Below are positions 53,730 through 64,000 of a stretch of DNA of 64,000 bases, piece by piece (within the stretch, counting starts at the first letter, position 1; every line of letters starts with the position of its first letter). Under the pieces are notes generated by a model, which made no database searches, was not told where the DNA came from, and saw only the letters and a program-made list of their open reading frames with translations. This DNA is from Polytrichum commune (taxonomy: Eukaryota > Streptophyta > Polytrichopsida > Polytrichales > Polytrichaceae): contig OX485806.1 in assembly GCA_950295325.1 (NCBI GenBank), positions 37,944,001 through 38,008,000 of the forward strand, read 5' to 3'. The position numbers were made by a program, and so were the translations under genes.

Positions 53730-53975
53730 CACTAGGAGAAAACTTGTTCATTTCAACCATCTATTGCAACTTGTCCACTACAACTCATGGCAAGTGAATG
53801 CATAAATAAATCATATCGGCTATCAACCGAAGGTTTTTGGATACCAATTCTCCCAAATCCATGACCCAAACCCTCTGCTTCACAACCAAAATGATTTATT
53901 TATGCTTTTTCTCGCCATGAGTTGCAATGGACAAGTTGCACCAGATGGTTGGAATGGACAAGTTTTCTCCTAGTG
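53730..53975. mobile_element. CACTA-type fold-back MITE (246 bp) with TAT target duplication
   Basis: The arms, about 88 bp each, are inverted repeats starting CACTAGGAGAAAACTTGT at 53730 and ending with the complement TTCTCCTAGTG at 53975. A direct TAT lies on both sides (53727-53729, 53976-53978), which is the 3-bp duplication expected of CACTA transposition. The arms also share AACTCATGGC and GCATAAATAAATCA, leaving only about 70 bp of unique centre. Its terminus differs from that of the CACTA element at 14171. Confidence 0.85.
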
Positions 53976-54424
53976 TATCTAGGGCCTTGTCGGGACCATA
54001 GCCAACATGACCCATGTGATAGTGCGACCATTTTGCTTTCAACTTTGCATTGTCATTACTCTCGGGGTCCAAGGGGGCTCTCATTCCCCCAATACGCTCC
54101 CACACAAACCAGGTCCCCAAATCGAAAACAATACACTTCTTCTATCTTAAATGATTTTGTCAAGGTAACTATCCCCAAGAAATTGGGGGATTGGCATACT
54201 TTCAACCCAAATGACGACAAAGGCATGGAGCTTATTACGGAGTGGGCAATCATCACCGCAAAGTTAAATATTACTATCCTCCCACCACGGCGGCGCACCT
54301 CGAAACGTCCTTTATTCATCATCCCCCCCTTCCTTTGGGGGCCCTACAATCGGCCCCCTTCCCATTACATTCCTCACTCATTGTGGGCCCATCACTCCCA
54401 CCGATGAGGTAGATGGGTCTTAAA

Positions 54425-54785
54425 TGGTCACTTTTCCCAACTAGCCCATTTCTCATAGGATATGAAACACACGATTATTACAAGATGGTTAGCAAATTCA
54501 AATCGAGGTTGCACTCATTTTCCTCATAATTTTTGGAGTTCATACGAATGTCTTTTGCAGTATGTCAAAGTGAAGATTCTCATCCTCATTAAGTGGTCAT
54601 ACAAATCCCCCAACTATGACGACTGTTGAATCTAGAATGGTTATCACATTTTGATCCAATCTAGCTTGATTATCATATTTTGAGCACATAGTCCAATCTT
54701 TTTGAAACACATGACTATTTTGTATCCATTCTTGGGGCCACACCTAACCACATTCCACTCATATATAGGTGTCCAGTTAAGATAA
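54425..54785 (-). repeat. Family A copy, near full length
   Basis: Minus-orientation copy with TAGATGGGTCTTAAATGGTC at one end and ATATATAGGTGTCCAGTTAA at the other. Internal blocks TTCTCATAGGATATGAAACA and TTTTTGGAGTTCATACGAAT match other copies in order. Confidence 0.6.
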
Positions 54786-55344
54786 GTAACCGAATAAAGG
54801 TTGCCTACCTTACGCTTTATCTTGGTCATGATAACAATGTCGGCCATAAACAAGCCAAATCTAGCAATTAGTGGTTCTTGGGAGTGATGAATGAAATGTT
54901 CCGTTGCAAATTCTATAGCTTTTATGGAAGGAATAGCCAAAGAAAATAAAACTAAGTGAAATGTCCACGTTAGGTTGAAGAGATGCCGGTTCATGTTTGA
55001 ACAAATCTATGCCTCCAACTATCATGTAGTGGGTCACATGTGAGGATGGGGAGATGGAGGAGCTAACAAGAGTGTAAAACCTATCTACTTCACACAATTG
55101 TCGGCGGATGAGCCAAAGGCAGAGACCAAGCTGTATAAATTAGGGTGTGGACAATTAGCAACACCACCTTGTTGTGCACCAACATTCATGAAGTTAGTCT
55201 ACATAAATAAATAACCAATGTCGTGTAATCTGACGTGAATTTGAGCCGTTGGTCCTACTCTGCTCAAGAATCCTCTTGGTGCAGGGTGGGGTTTACTGCC
55301 TACCTTGCGGTGGGTGGGTTCTTGGTTTCCTACCTACCCAGCTA

Positions 55345-55465
55345 GTTTTTTCTTTTCTTTTTTCTTTTCTTTTTTGGTCACGTAGAGAGAATATTTCATA
55401 ATGGGAATCGAACCGCCAACCATTCCATTTGGAAATGGGTACCTCTCCACTAACACCCCGGTAGT
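55345..55465 (-). mobile_element. tRNA-derived SINE
   Basis: On the minus strand GGGGTGTTAGTGGAGAGGT contains an A-box-like promoter element (55453-55442). It is followed about 30 bases on by GGTTCGATTCCC, a textbook RNA polymerase III B box (55414-55403). After about 25 bases comes an A-rich tail built of AAAAGAAAA units (about 55375-55347). Head, body and tail order fits a plant tRNA-derived SINE. The sequence cannot fold as a complete tRNA. Target duplications were not identified. Confidence 0.65.
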
Positions 55466-55978
55466 TTAGGGTCATCTCGGACCAACTATTCTACATTGCT
55501 AAGCGCTAGCCTCCAGTGCCCAAAATGAAACACTTCCATGTATCATCCTATTGTTCCTATTTACATTGTCATTGCATTACTTGTGTTCTTGAATACATAA
55601 CACATCAGTTTTTAGGTTAAGTCCTTGAACACAATTCCTTACCAAATCCACTTTCTTAGTCCACATTGAGACCTCTAACATTGAAAGTAAGAATTCTTCT
55701 AACAGTTGTGACGAGGAGAAAGTGGTTTGAGTGGTATTGCTCAAGTTGGGCCCTCTCGTATCTCATGCTAATGGTAAGCTTCAAACTTGTGCATTGTCAC
55801 CAATGGAAGTTGTTTTTACTTGTGTTGATGGTTTTATCCCTTGAATGTTGTGTTTTTGCCTTTCATAGTCATGCCTCAAGGTTGCACATAATCCCCTTCT
55901 CATGCAACCGCGCATTGGAAGCTAGGAGGCTTGGGTGGAAAAGTTAGAGTGGTGGTGCTCCCTAGCTTGCAATACCCT

Positions 55979-56052
55979 AAGTGATCCCCTCCATGTCGTT
56001 GGTGACATGGGGGATCCCCCTCCTCCACATCTACGGAGGAGGGGATCACTTG
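55979..56052. repeat. Hairpin with GTGATCCCCTCC arms
   Basis: AAGTGATCCCCTCC at 55979 is inverted as GGAGGGGATCACTT at 56039-56052. Inner pairs CCATGTC/GACATGG and GGGGATCCCC add to the fold. Function is unknown; it may be a fragment of a fold-back element. Confidence 0.5.
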
Positions 56053-56553
56053 CATCATTAACAAGCTTGATCTTGATTTATGATTGGACAAATTTAGCCC
56101 TTAGTTTCCAAGCTTTTGTGAGGGGAGAGGTGAACGTAGGTTATCACCTCCCTCTATGTCTCCAAAGGATTATTATTTAGTCAAAAATCTTGCAAGATTG
56201 CAAGTTTATTGACAATCTCTTTACATTGACTAGTGTCCAAGTATGCTTGTGATTGTATTTTAAGGACACAATAACTTCATTTTAACAAGAAGCTCCATGA
56301 AATTGTATTGAGGGGTGTGAAGGAGGTGCCAAGCTTGTGCCAAGAGAATTAATGCATTAGGAATTTCCTTTTAGCTAGGCTCAAAATCCATAAAACAGGT
56401 TGGGATCCCAGATTCAAGTTCATCTATTGCACTCCACTTCAATTCAAGAAATTTGCAAGTTGACTATATTATTCTAGCAATTTGGCATGTTTCAACGTCA
56501 AATTCCTTATATGAGCTTGGGCCAAGTGAATGTACCGTGTCATAAGGTTCTTG

Positions 56554-58345
56554 TGTTGATCAATGAGCTATGCCATTGCTGTTCATCCTACATCCTTGTT
56601 TGATCTCTATGTAGTCCATCATTCACCACATTGAAGAATGCAATTATTGAAGCTTATTATAGTGGGTCCATGGTCTTTGGAGGTGGTGTCCAACTAACAT
56701 CGCCTTGGGACAACTTTGTCATACCCATGGACTTCCAACAAAATCACGTCATACCATAATACCCCAACCTACACAAACAGATTAGCAACACAACCCTCGA
56801 CCACACCTAAATATACCACCAAATGAATTCTAGAACCTCCCCAATATACCGCCATCACACAATACTCAAACCCTAATTTTTTTTTAAACACTCAATATAT
56901 GGGGGGACTGCTAGAAACACCTTTTCTAGCCCAAGAAATTTCCCAACCCACTATGCCCACTTTGCATAACTACCTCACAAAAACTAAACACATGGCCACA
57001 CCTACTCATCATCTGTCAACACCAATAATATACAACCTCTAGATAGACAAACACAAGAAAGGATTCCAACATATTGAAAAACTCCTCATGAACCATCACA
57101 ACAACATATGGAAATACCTCATCAACAACAACACTTCCCAAAAACACCCAGCAAAAGACACCATCCCAACAACAATCCTACCATGTTCTTGCCCCCAAAA
57201 ACCATGCTCATGTCCAACACGCTTGTGCCCGACATACTACTCATACACAACATTCCCACACATGCACGAATCCCCACCTCATCCTCCGCCAACCTCACCC
57301 TCTTCTTCCACGGATTCATCTACTGCCACGACCGCTCCCGACATAGCCATACAAAGAAAAACAAACCACTACTCATCCCTCATAGAAGCCTTAATCAACA
57401 CAAAATTGAAGACACACACCCTCACCATGACTTGCCAATGTGGGGGCACCCACTCCCACACCCAAAACTCCCTTGAAACCCCATTCAAACCACCTACACA
57501 CATCATTGACAAATTGCAAACCCAACTCCACACAATGACCATCCTTTGACTCATGGCCCTCACCCTAAACGAATGAAAACTACAAGCCAAACCAAACCAC
57601 ACCCCGCACCGACCATGAACATTACTTGGGGAGCTTGATGTGAGATTTGGTCAATCACAACCGTGCTCAAAACACAAACCACAAGGAACACTACATGAGA
57701 AGAGGATACCCCTAAAGGTATCCAAAGTCACAACATATAGGTCACCCATGAAAAGGGGAAGTAGCCCTTGAGTGAATAAGCTCTTTATTCATGCTTGCTC
57801 TAGCTATAGAGCCGACATTTCTAATCAATCGATTAAGAGTTCTCGGGTCGATTAACAAGCTATGCGATTGTTGTTTATCCTTTGCCCTTTGATCTTTGAT
57901 CATTGTTGATATGTCATGATCGACATCCAACTGAGCCAAATGCCAGTTGTTCAGTTGGCAACTAGGTTTAGATTGCAAGCAAACTTAAGTGCCTAAATTA
58001 TCGATTACGGGAATCAAGTGTTCTCAATTTTGTAACAGATCGGTGATCGGAAAGAGTGTAGCTTATATCAAGAGCATAGGTCAAAGAGAATATCCACTTA
58101 ATTGTTTTTAGATAATAACTTGGTTATTGCAAAAAAAAACACTATGAAAAAAAAATGAACTGCTTCTTATTTCTATTTCCTCACAAGGGGGATTTTTTTC
58201 TCTGATCATACCCAAACCACATATCTGCTAAATTGCCTAACTAGTCGAGAACGGGTCGGCTATCTTACATGGAGTCCATCCTTCACTGTGCTAGAGAACG
58301 CAATTATAAAAGCTTATTACACTGGGTCCCTGGTCTTTTAAGGCA
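56554..58345 (+). repeat. Direct repeat pair flanking the A/C-rich segment
   Basis: The blocks CTATGCCATTGCTGTTCATC (about 56570) and TGCAATTATTGAAGCTTATT (about 56638) recur in order at about 57858 and 58298. The second block is CGCAATTATAAAAGCTTATT. The second occurrence is itself split by about 350 bp. A/C-rich sequence lies between the two occurrences, as would be expected if an element inserted near or within a duplicated repeat. Confidence 0.5.
56740..57640 (+). pseudogene. A/C-skewed decayed coding segment, unknown family
   Basis: For about 900 bases the plus strand is strongly enriched in A and C and poor in G. One frame stays coding-like from about 56955 to 57640. It is broken by a few stops (about 57041, 57547, 57574, 57616) at positions where Trp would fit. 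The longest uninterrupted part (57088-57549) reads NIWKYLINNNTSQKH, then CSCPQKPCSCPTRLCP, a Pro/Ser-rich stretch, and CQCGG. It has several Cys pairs but no family that I recognise. It is most likely a transposon protein. The alternative, a chance effect of composition, cannot be excluded. Confidence 0.35.
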
Positions 58346-58389
58346 ATCCCTAGCAACCAACCAAGAGCTCCTTGGGACCAGTGTCCGAG

Positions 58390-58640
58390 GAGATTTTTGG
58401 ACATAATCGGTCGAGATCCTAGTGTTTCCAAGTCCAACTGGTTACACATCAACGTTGACACCTTTCGGGTTTTCTTTATTAATTTGAGGTATATTCTCTA
58501 AATTCCTCTAAAAACGATGGGTCATTTTTCCTGAAGTCTTGATGAACTTCAACCAGTTATTTCTCAAACTCAACCGGTTCATCTGCAACTAGCAGCCAGT
58601 TCTCCCTGTTCATTGCTTGGGACGACTTTGAGGGAAGATT
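58390..58640 (-). repeat. Dispersed repeat family B, inverted copy
   Basis: Read on the minus strand it contains the family B block order: AACTGGCTGCTAGTTGCAGA, TGAACCGGTTGAGTTTGAGA, AATAACTGGTTGAAGTTCAT, then TTTAGAGGAATTTAGAGAAT. Closest to the copy at 34.3 kb, including the GAGGAATTTA part that the first two copies lack or alter. Confidence 0.7.
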
Positions 58641-58699
58641 TTCGGTCCAATGCAAGCTTTACATGGCTCGCGATGGGGCATATCCCTGTTGCTTTGTAG

Positions 58700-60940
58700 A
58701 GTAGCTCTAATCCACCTTGATTGATTACCGTAGTACCTTTACCACTTCGGCACTAATTAGACCTCGAGAATTTTGGAACTTGTATTTTTTAAAACTAAAA
58801 AATTAGTATGGAAATAACTGAGTTTTCCTCTAATGAATCCGGGATTTCTGACTTTACAAATAGAATTTATAATACTTATTTTTCTATAAATAGGAAGCCG
58901 AAGCGGTAAAGGTACTACAGTATCTAAGCTTGTTGGCCTTCTTTAGGCTTGCAAAGGTTGTGACACGTACCCTGAGGGCCAGTTCACACACGAGACTGAG
59001 AGCCCAAGCACTCTCACTGGTGGAAAAGGCGGAGCCGGTCCAAGTTCGCTCCACACTACGCTTGAGGGACCAACGGAGTAAGTATGTGAATGCAAGATGG
59101 ATGTAAAGTCTACATGGATTCCTACATGGCATCGAATGGATCATGTGTCACGGTCACTTGGACTATTTTCAAAAACCACTTCTTGGAGGTAGGCCTAACA
59201 CAAAACCGGGAGACCATGACACTTTGAACGTTCAGAATCGTTGGTTTATTCTATTGTATCATGTGTGAGGACCCGCGTGAATAGAGATTCATCGAAATAG
59301 CATTTAGTTGAGGGCCCGGTCACATGTGGCTTCACAGTACACTTGAGGATCCGTGACCACGCTACATGATTTGGGAGGTGTGTTGGGACGGCCTTTGGAC
59401 ACTTTCTTTTGGGCTCTCACGATTTCATGGTCACGGCTCTTGGCTTGTGTGTGAAGTGGCCCTGATTTAGTGCAAGAAACACGTTGAGCTGGGGTAGACC
59501 TATTGGTAATGGATTAGTTGCTCGAAAACACCTTTTGGGTTCACCAGCCAAACCTTTGACATAAGTCCTCTTGAGATTGAGGTTTGAGCTATCATTGATG
59601 AGATTCTATGTGGACAAGTAGAAACAACAACGGATGCTATAGCTTTTGATAATTAAAAAACGACAACAACAACGTCTTAGTCATTTGAATTCAACATAGG
59701 CAAGAACATATAAGGAGTCCACCCACGAACCTCAACCAAGGTCACGCACAAGAACCCCAGGAACCCAAGCAATAGGGTCGTTTGGGTCACTGAATATTGT
59801 TACTTGCCTTAGGTTCCAACCGCATATCCTGGTTAAGGCTCCGGCTAGGGTTAGTTACCACTCCAATTACTTGTGTTGTGGTTGCGCTCCTTTGTCAAGA
59901 GAGTTGGCTAACATATGAGGTAGCTACCTTATATGAGATCTAATCTATCTCGCAGCCGCAACACTTAGTTAAAATTAAGGTTTAAATAAAAACCATCAAA
60001 CAAGAAACTAGCTAACTTTTGGGACCTTGTTTTTATGAAGGAATCTTCACTCATCCATACCCCTAATGCTAACTAAGTTTTTCAAATGGGTAGCCCAAGT
60101 TGTTTTCTTGAATGCTTGCCTTTCATTTTCTCTATTGCTTCTTTGCTCTGCTACAAGGTGGACCACACCATTTCTTACATCGTCCTAAATTAACATATGT
60201 ATATATATGTATATATATATATATAATTGATCATTTTTTAATGATAAGCTATAATTTTCAATGTCAACATTTAGATTCATTTTTTTAGTTTTTATTTTTT
60301 ATTTTTTATATTTAAATCATAATGAAACACAAATGGTGTGGGCCATGAAATTATAATGTTTCACAAAAATTGAAGTGTGTGGCCATGATTATAGTTAGCT
60401 AGAATTTTGCTTAGCAATTCATCACTAACTCATAAGTTAGCTACACTAAATATGGTATTTCGTGTCAAATGGTTTTCGATGTCACTATGGTAACTTTTCG
60501 GATCACACTTCTTATGAATAAGTTTACAAATATTCTCATGGATGATTGAATTTTGGATGAAAATTTACAAGGAATGACAAATATTGTTGGGTTAACATTA
60601 AGTGTTGGTGACACTACACCGCGGTTTACAATTAGTATTGAGCAAGACGATCTGAACTAGTGACACTAAATATCATACTTATTGTAGTTGGTGGTGTGGC
60701 TCCACCCTTACCAAGGTAAAGAGGGTCTAGTAGACACATGACCTCCATAGGTTTGTGATTTATTCATATCAAGTGGGTCCCTCTAGACTAATTCAAGGCC
60801 TCTGATGCTTATTTAAGAGTCAAATTGTTCCAAAAAAATATGTAAATGCTATAACATAATTGCCCATGTTTTCACCTTTGGTAATAGTGGTAGGGTCCAA
60901 CTTAAAGCGGTGGACGTATAGCCATGGCCAATGTAGCTAG
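58700..60940. other. Intergenic, no gene recognised
   Basis: AT-rich DNA with short frames only. It includes a (TA)n/(TATA) tract at about 60195-60226. The 86-codon minus-strand frame at 58884-59144 is unassigned. Confidence 0.3.
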
Positions 60941-60959
60941 TAGGTTGAATCATGTTATG

Positions 60960-61329
60960 GGCCATGGGCTAGATCACATCTTCATTCAACTGGGCCCCAC
61001 CCCTCCCACGCCTCCTTCACTGCATGGTCTTCCTGCCCGCACCTGCGTGGGAACTCTTCCTCGTTGGGAACCAATGTAACAATATCCGATCAGAATTACA
61101 AATATTCAAGTTCACAACACTTTTATTCAAGTTTCACATCACAAGTTAATTGATAAAGTTCCTTTACATGCCAAAGGAGCTTAATGGCTTAAGTGACCAG
61201 GTATTGTCACATTGGTTCCCAACGATGAATGTTCCCACGCAAGTGCGGGCAAGAAGACCGTGCAGTGAATGAGGCGTGGGAGGGGCAAGGCCCAATTTAA
61301 TGAAGATGTGATCTAGCCCGGGGCATGTT
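60960..61329. repeat. Fold-back with about 118-bp GC-rich arms
   Basis: 60960-61077 and 61207-61329 are inverted repeats (CCATGGGCTAGATCACATCT outer, TGGGAACCAATGTAACAATA inner). They share GCCTCCTTCACTGCATGGTC, with indels and about 10-15% mismatch by eye. The central 130 bp is AT-rich and non-coding. It could be a fold-back MITE or two inverted copies of a GC-rich repeat. Confidence 0.75.
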
Positions 61330-61399
61330 ATGCCCTACCCTATTAAACAAGGGTGGGAAAAACCCAACTTTTCCCAGCCGATGCATTGGGTTTTCGGTT

Positions 61400-64000
61400 T
61401 TAATGCAAAAAACCCGATTTCTACGAACAAAACCATGGTTATTCCCTATCACTCGACACCACCATTGGCGGACATTGAGCCCTCTGCCCTGTAATCTCAA
61501 CTTATTTGTAATAAAACCGAATAGAATTGGATTTTGCTGGACCTCATATGATCGAGATTTTTAAAAAAAACTATAAAAAACCCAACTATTAAAAAAACCG
61601 CGTGGGGCCAGCCAGCCTTGCTATTGAGTGCACTGAATCTAGTTTTCTTATCTAGTCGGTATCTAGATAGGTTTACTTTGTAGTTTATGCGAAACTTTAC
61701 ATAGAATACTTGCATATAACTCCGGTCTCCAATGATCAAAGGCCCTTTTGTGCATGTGAACGATGATTGATCACAAGAACTTATTCTTCAACTATTATTA
61801 AGAAATTTTAATTGGAATGTTGCTGAGTCTCCAAACTTTATGCATGCGGGATCCAAATCCAAGGCTCTTTCCCATTCAAGTTTAGTGGTTGTGCCAATGA
61901 ACGATGAAGAGAGTGAGGGAGCCTTGTTCCATTTGGGGTCGTTGGCGTGGGTGGCTTGATATATTCATACATCATATCATACCACCCAATGAGAGCAAAG
62001 GGCAATGAGAAGTATGGAAGTTAAGGATAAGGCGAGAAGAATTGGGGTCGGGACGTATTAAGTCATGTGCGCATGCATCAGTCCATCGTGACCATTAAAA
62101 TTGGACAATCAGGGCTGTCAATATAGTATTTCTTGTGTTGATTACAGTAGATACGATATTTAGTATCACTGACTATTTGGAATTACGCAACACTATGATT
62201 GTTTATTGTACGTCTCATTTTTTTACCAACAAAGGTCGAATTGGTAATTTGGACAATTGAGAACATTAACACTTGACCTTGTGAGAAAATACATTCATGG
62301 TAAGAGATATATAGGAATGTGTAACTCCGAATAGCAAGTGATACTAGATACCGTATTTAGTGTAATACCTGGTTGCATGTCTTTGATTGTTTCTAGTTCA
62401 TAACATGTTTTTTTTCTCCCTCTTACAAACACATAATTTATCCGTTGAAACATACTAGAGCTTGGTGTACACTATGTACATGAAAGCAAGGGACTAATTA
62501 GACAAACAATGTAGTTGTGAAGGCTCCATGAAGTCAATGAAGATTTCGTACTTCCATCAAATGAGATCTTCTAAGATCAATAATTCCATCGAATTTGATG
62601 ACTTTGAACCTTGTAGTGTATATTTGTTTAGAACTCTCAACAATGTATACTTGTACAATTGAATGTTAACATCATAAATCATTGGAGCCTTGAATTTAGG
62701 TCACCTTCAGTTTTTGGTTGGCATTGAGGTTTGTATTATAGTTTTATATCTCATTAGGTCACATTTAGTTTAATATCTCATTTCATTTTACATCACGTTG
62801 ATTTTGGGATGGTATGTGTTTCTTTGTAATCACTTAGATTTAGATGTGCATCAAATTTCTTCCTCTTACAAATTGCCTTTACCACTTCTTTTATCACGTA
62901 TTTGCATCACATTTGTACATAGCTTTTGCAATCCTTGTTCTTTTACTTGGCATCCATTTAATTTCTCTCACTTGGCATCAATTTAATGACATGATTATTT
63001 TCATAATTATTATCACCAATTCATATCTAATTATTATCATTTTCAATGGTGTAAAATCATGGATACTGCTCATGTGATTACAACTTCTCTACCCAAAGAG
63101 TTGAGGGTGGCCATTGACTTACAACATGCTCTCCCTTTCATTATGCATATTTTTCTCTCAAAGAGGATAGTCTCATTGACTTTTGTGGTGGGATACGATT
63201 TTATTTTTTTTACCAGATTTGATACTCTTTGAAGTTCGCAAAGACATTCAAGTGTTCAAGTGTCCAAAATCAAGATATAATGTTGTAAACGTGGATGTTG
63301 GTATTATGGGAAAGTGATGACTATCCCAACTAAAAATTCTACTTTGTACATGACATGTCTTATCTTTTATCAAATGACATGTTAGCTAACCTTGTGCATC
63401 AAATTCATCCCTTTTTGCACTTGCATCAAATTTGTGGCATTTATCATGGCAGCCTCTATCATACTCTCTCATTACAATGACATTCCTCTCTCTATAATGG
63501 CATTCCTATCTCACTCTCTTTTTTCTTTCTCAAATGACTTATTAGTATAACCACCTCACACATAAACTCAATATACTTTGTATACAAATAAATAAATAAA
63601 TAATTAAAACAATTTAGAGCATTTAACTTGATAATAGAAAATACTTAGGTTGATTTCATCATAATCACATTCAATCCTTATTTAGAGCAAGGCATATATT
63701 TAGTAGTATATTTTATTAAACTATTTTTTTAATATACATAAGATTTCATTCAAATTTGTGCTATGTTGGATGTTGTAGGAATATGGCTAAGAACCCAATC
63801 ATTACTACTCCCTTAACTGCATAAATTTCCATGGCTTTTCAAACCCATCTCATTCCACCATCAATTATGGAGATCATTCTTTTTTATTGTACCACTTTTA
63901 CTACTTTGGGTGGTGATTCACGAAGGAAGTTGTTGCCCATCGTTCCTAATCTTTTGAATAACAACGATAGATTTCTTTTTGTGATTTTTATCTTTGCAAT
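61400..64000. other. Intergenic right edge, no gene recognised
   Basis: AT-rich sequence to the window end with no domain, RNA gene or repeat that I can support. Small frames (61297-61739 and 62798-63077) look like chance. Confidence 0.35.

Noticed and set aside
55400-55460. Intact tRNA gene at the B-box sequence
   Set aside because: There is no acceptor stem pairing or full cloverleaf; the A-rich tail and context fit a SINE.

Overview
Overview. This 64 kb window is nuclear DNA of a streptophyte, meaning a land plant or a charophyte alga. Three intact genes have spliceosomal GT-AG introns and plant-type domain architecture. The spaces between them hold plant-type mobile DNA: CACTA/tnp2, TA-flanked MITEs, a tRNA-derived SINE, and a gag/PBS retrotransposon remnant. 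I cannot name the species. The window contains no rRNA, intact tRNA, CRISPR array or bacterial operon.

Three complete genes, with exon joins read by hand from frame and splice sites: (1) a TANGO2/NRDE-family protein, + strand, 18856-22007, 3 exons, 284 aa; (2) ABCI11/NAP14, a predicted plastid ABC ATPase, - strand, 27794-22732, 10 exons, 325 aa, with one GC-AG intron; (3) a CHR19/ETL1-type SNF2 ATPase of the SMARCAD1/Fun30 group, + strand, 39238-44934, 13 coding exons, 816 aa. Every internal exon joins in phase.

Most unusual region, 5.0-9.3 kb. A 33-bp-period minisatellite adjoins a 2.7 kb segment bounded by about 187-bp inverted repeats. Between them lie a decayed, intron-containing fragment of a plant SKI3-type TPR gene (+) and one isolated exon of an HflX-like GTPase (-). 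It looks like a gene-capturing (Pack-type) TIR element. Abutting it is a second inverted-repeat unit (7897-9193). Its AT-rich interior is plastid DNA: the start of the atpF group II intron, atpF exon 1, a perfect 52-bp palindrome and a complete atpH, in plastid gene order. The two units share a terminal motif around CCAAAAGGGCCAT.

Other mobile DNA. A degraded autonomous-type CACTA element ends at 14171. A CACTA MITE with a 3-bp TSD lies at 53730-53975. Two related TA-flanked MITEs lie at 36509-37140 and 50223-51164. A 366-bp MITE lies at 46139-46504, a SINE near 55.4 kb, fold-backs at 34.0 and 61.0 kb, and an A/C-skewed decayed coding segment at 56.7-57.6 kb. Two dispersed repeat families recur. 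Family A is about 350 bp, with copies near 16.8, 26.5, 46.7-47.0, 48.0, 48.8, 53.4 and 54.6 kb. Family B has copies at 3.4, 3.8, 34.3 and 58.5 kb. The first 3.1 kb carries an irregular array of an AGGCNATNGTCTG-like motif.

Stretches where I see no gene: 1-1000, 4150-4900, 15.2-18.8, 27.9-31.7, 33.1-34.0, 34.6-36.5, 45.0-46.1, 47.1-47.9, 49.2-50.2, 51.2-53.3, 59-60.9 and 61.4-64.0 kb.
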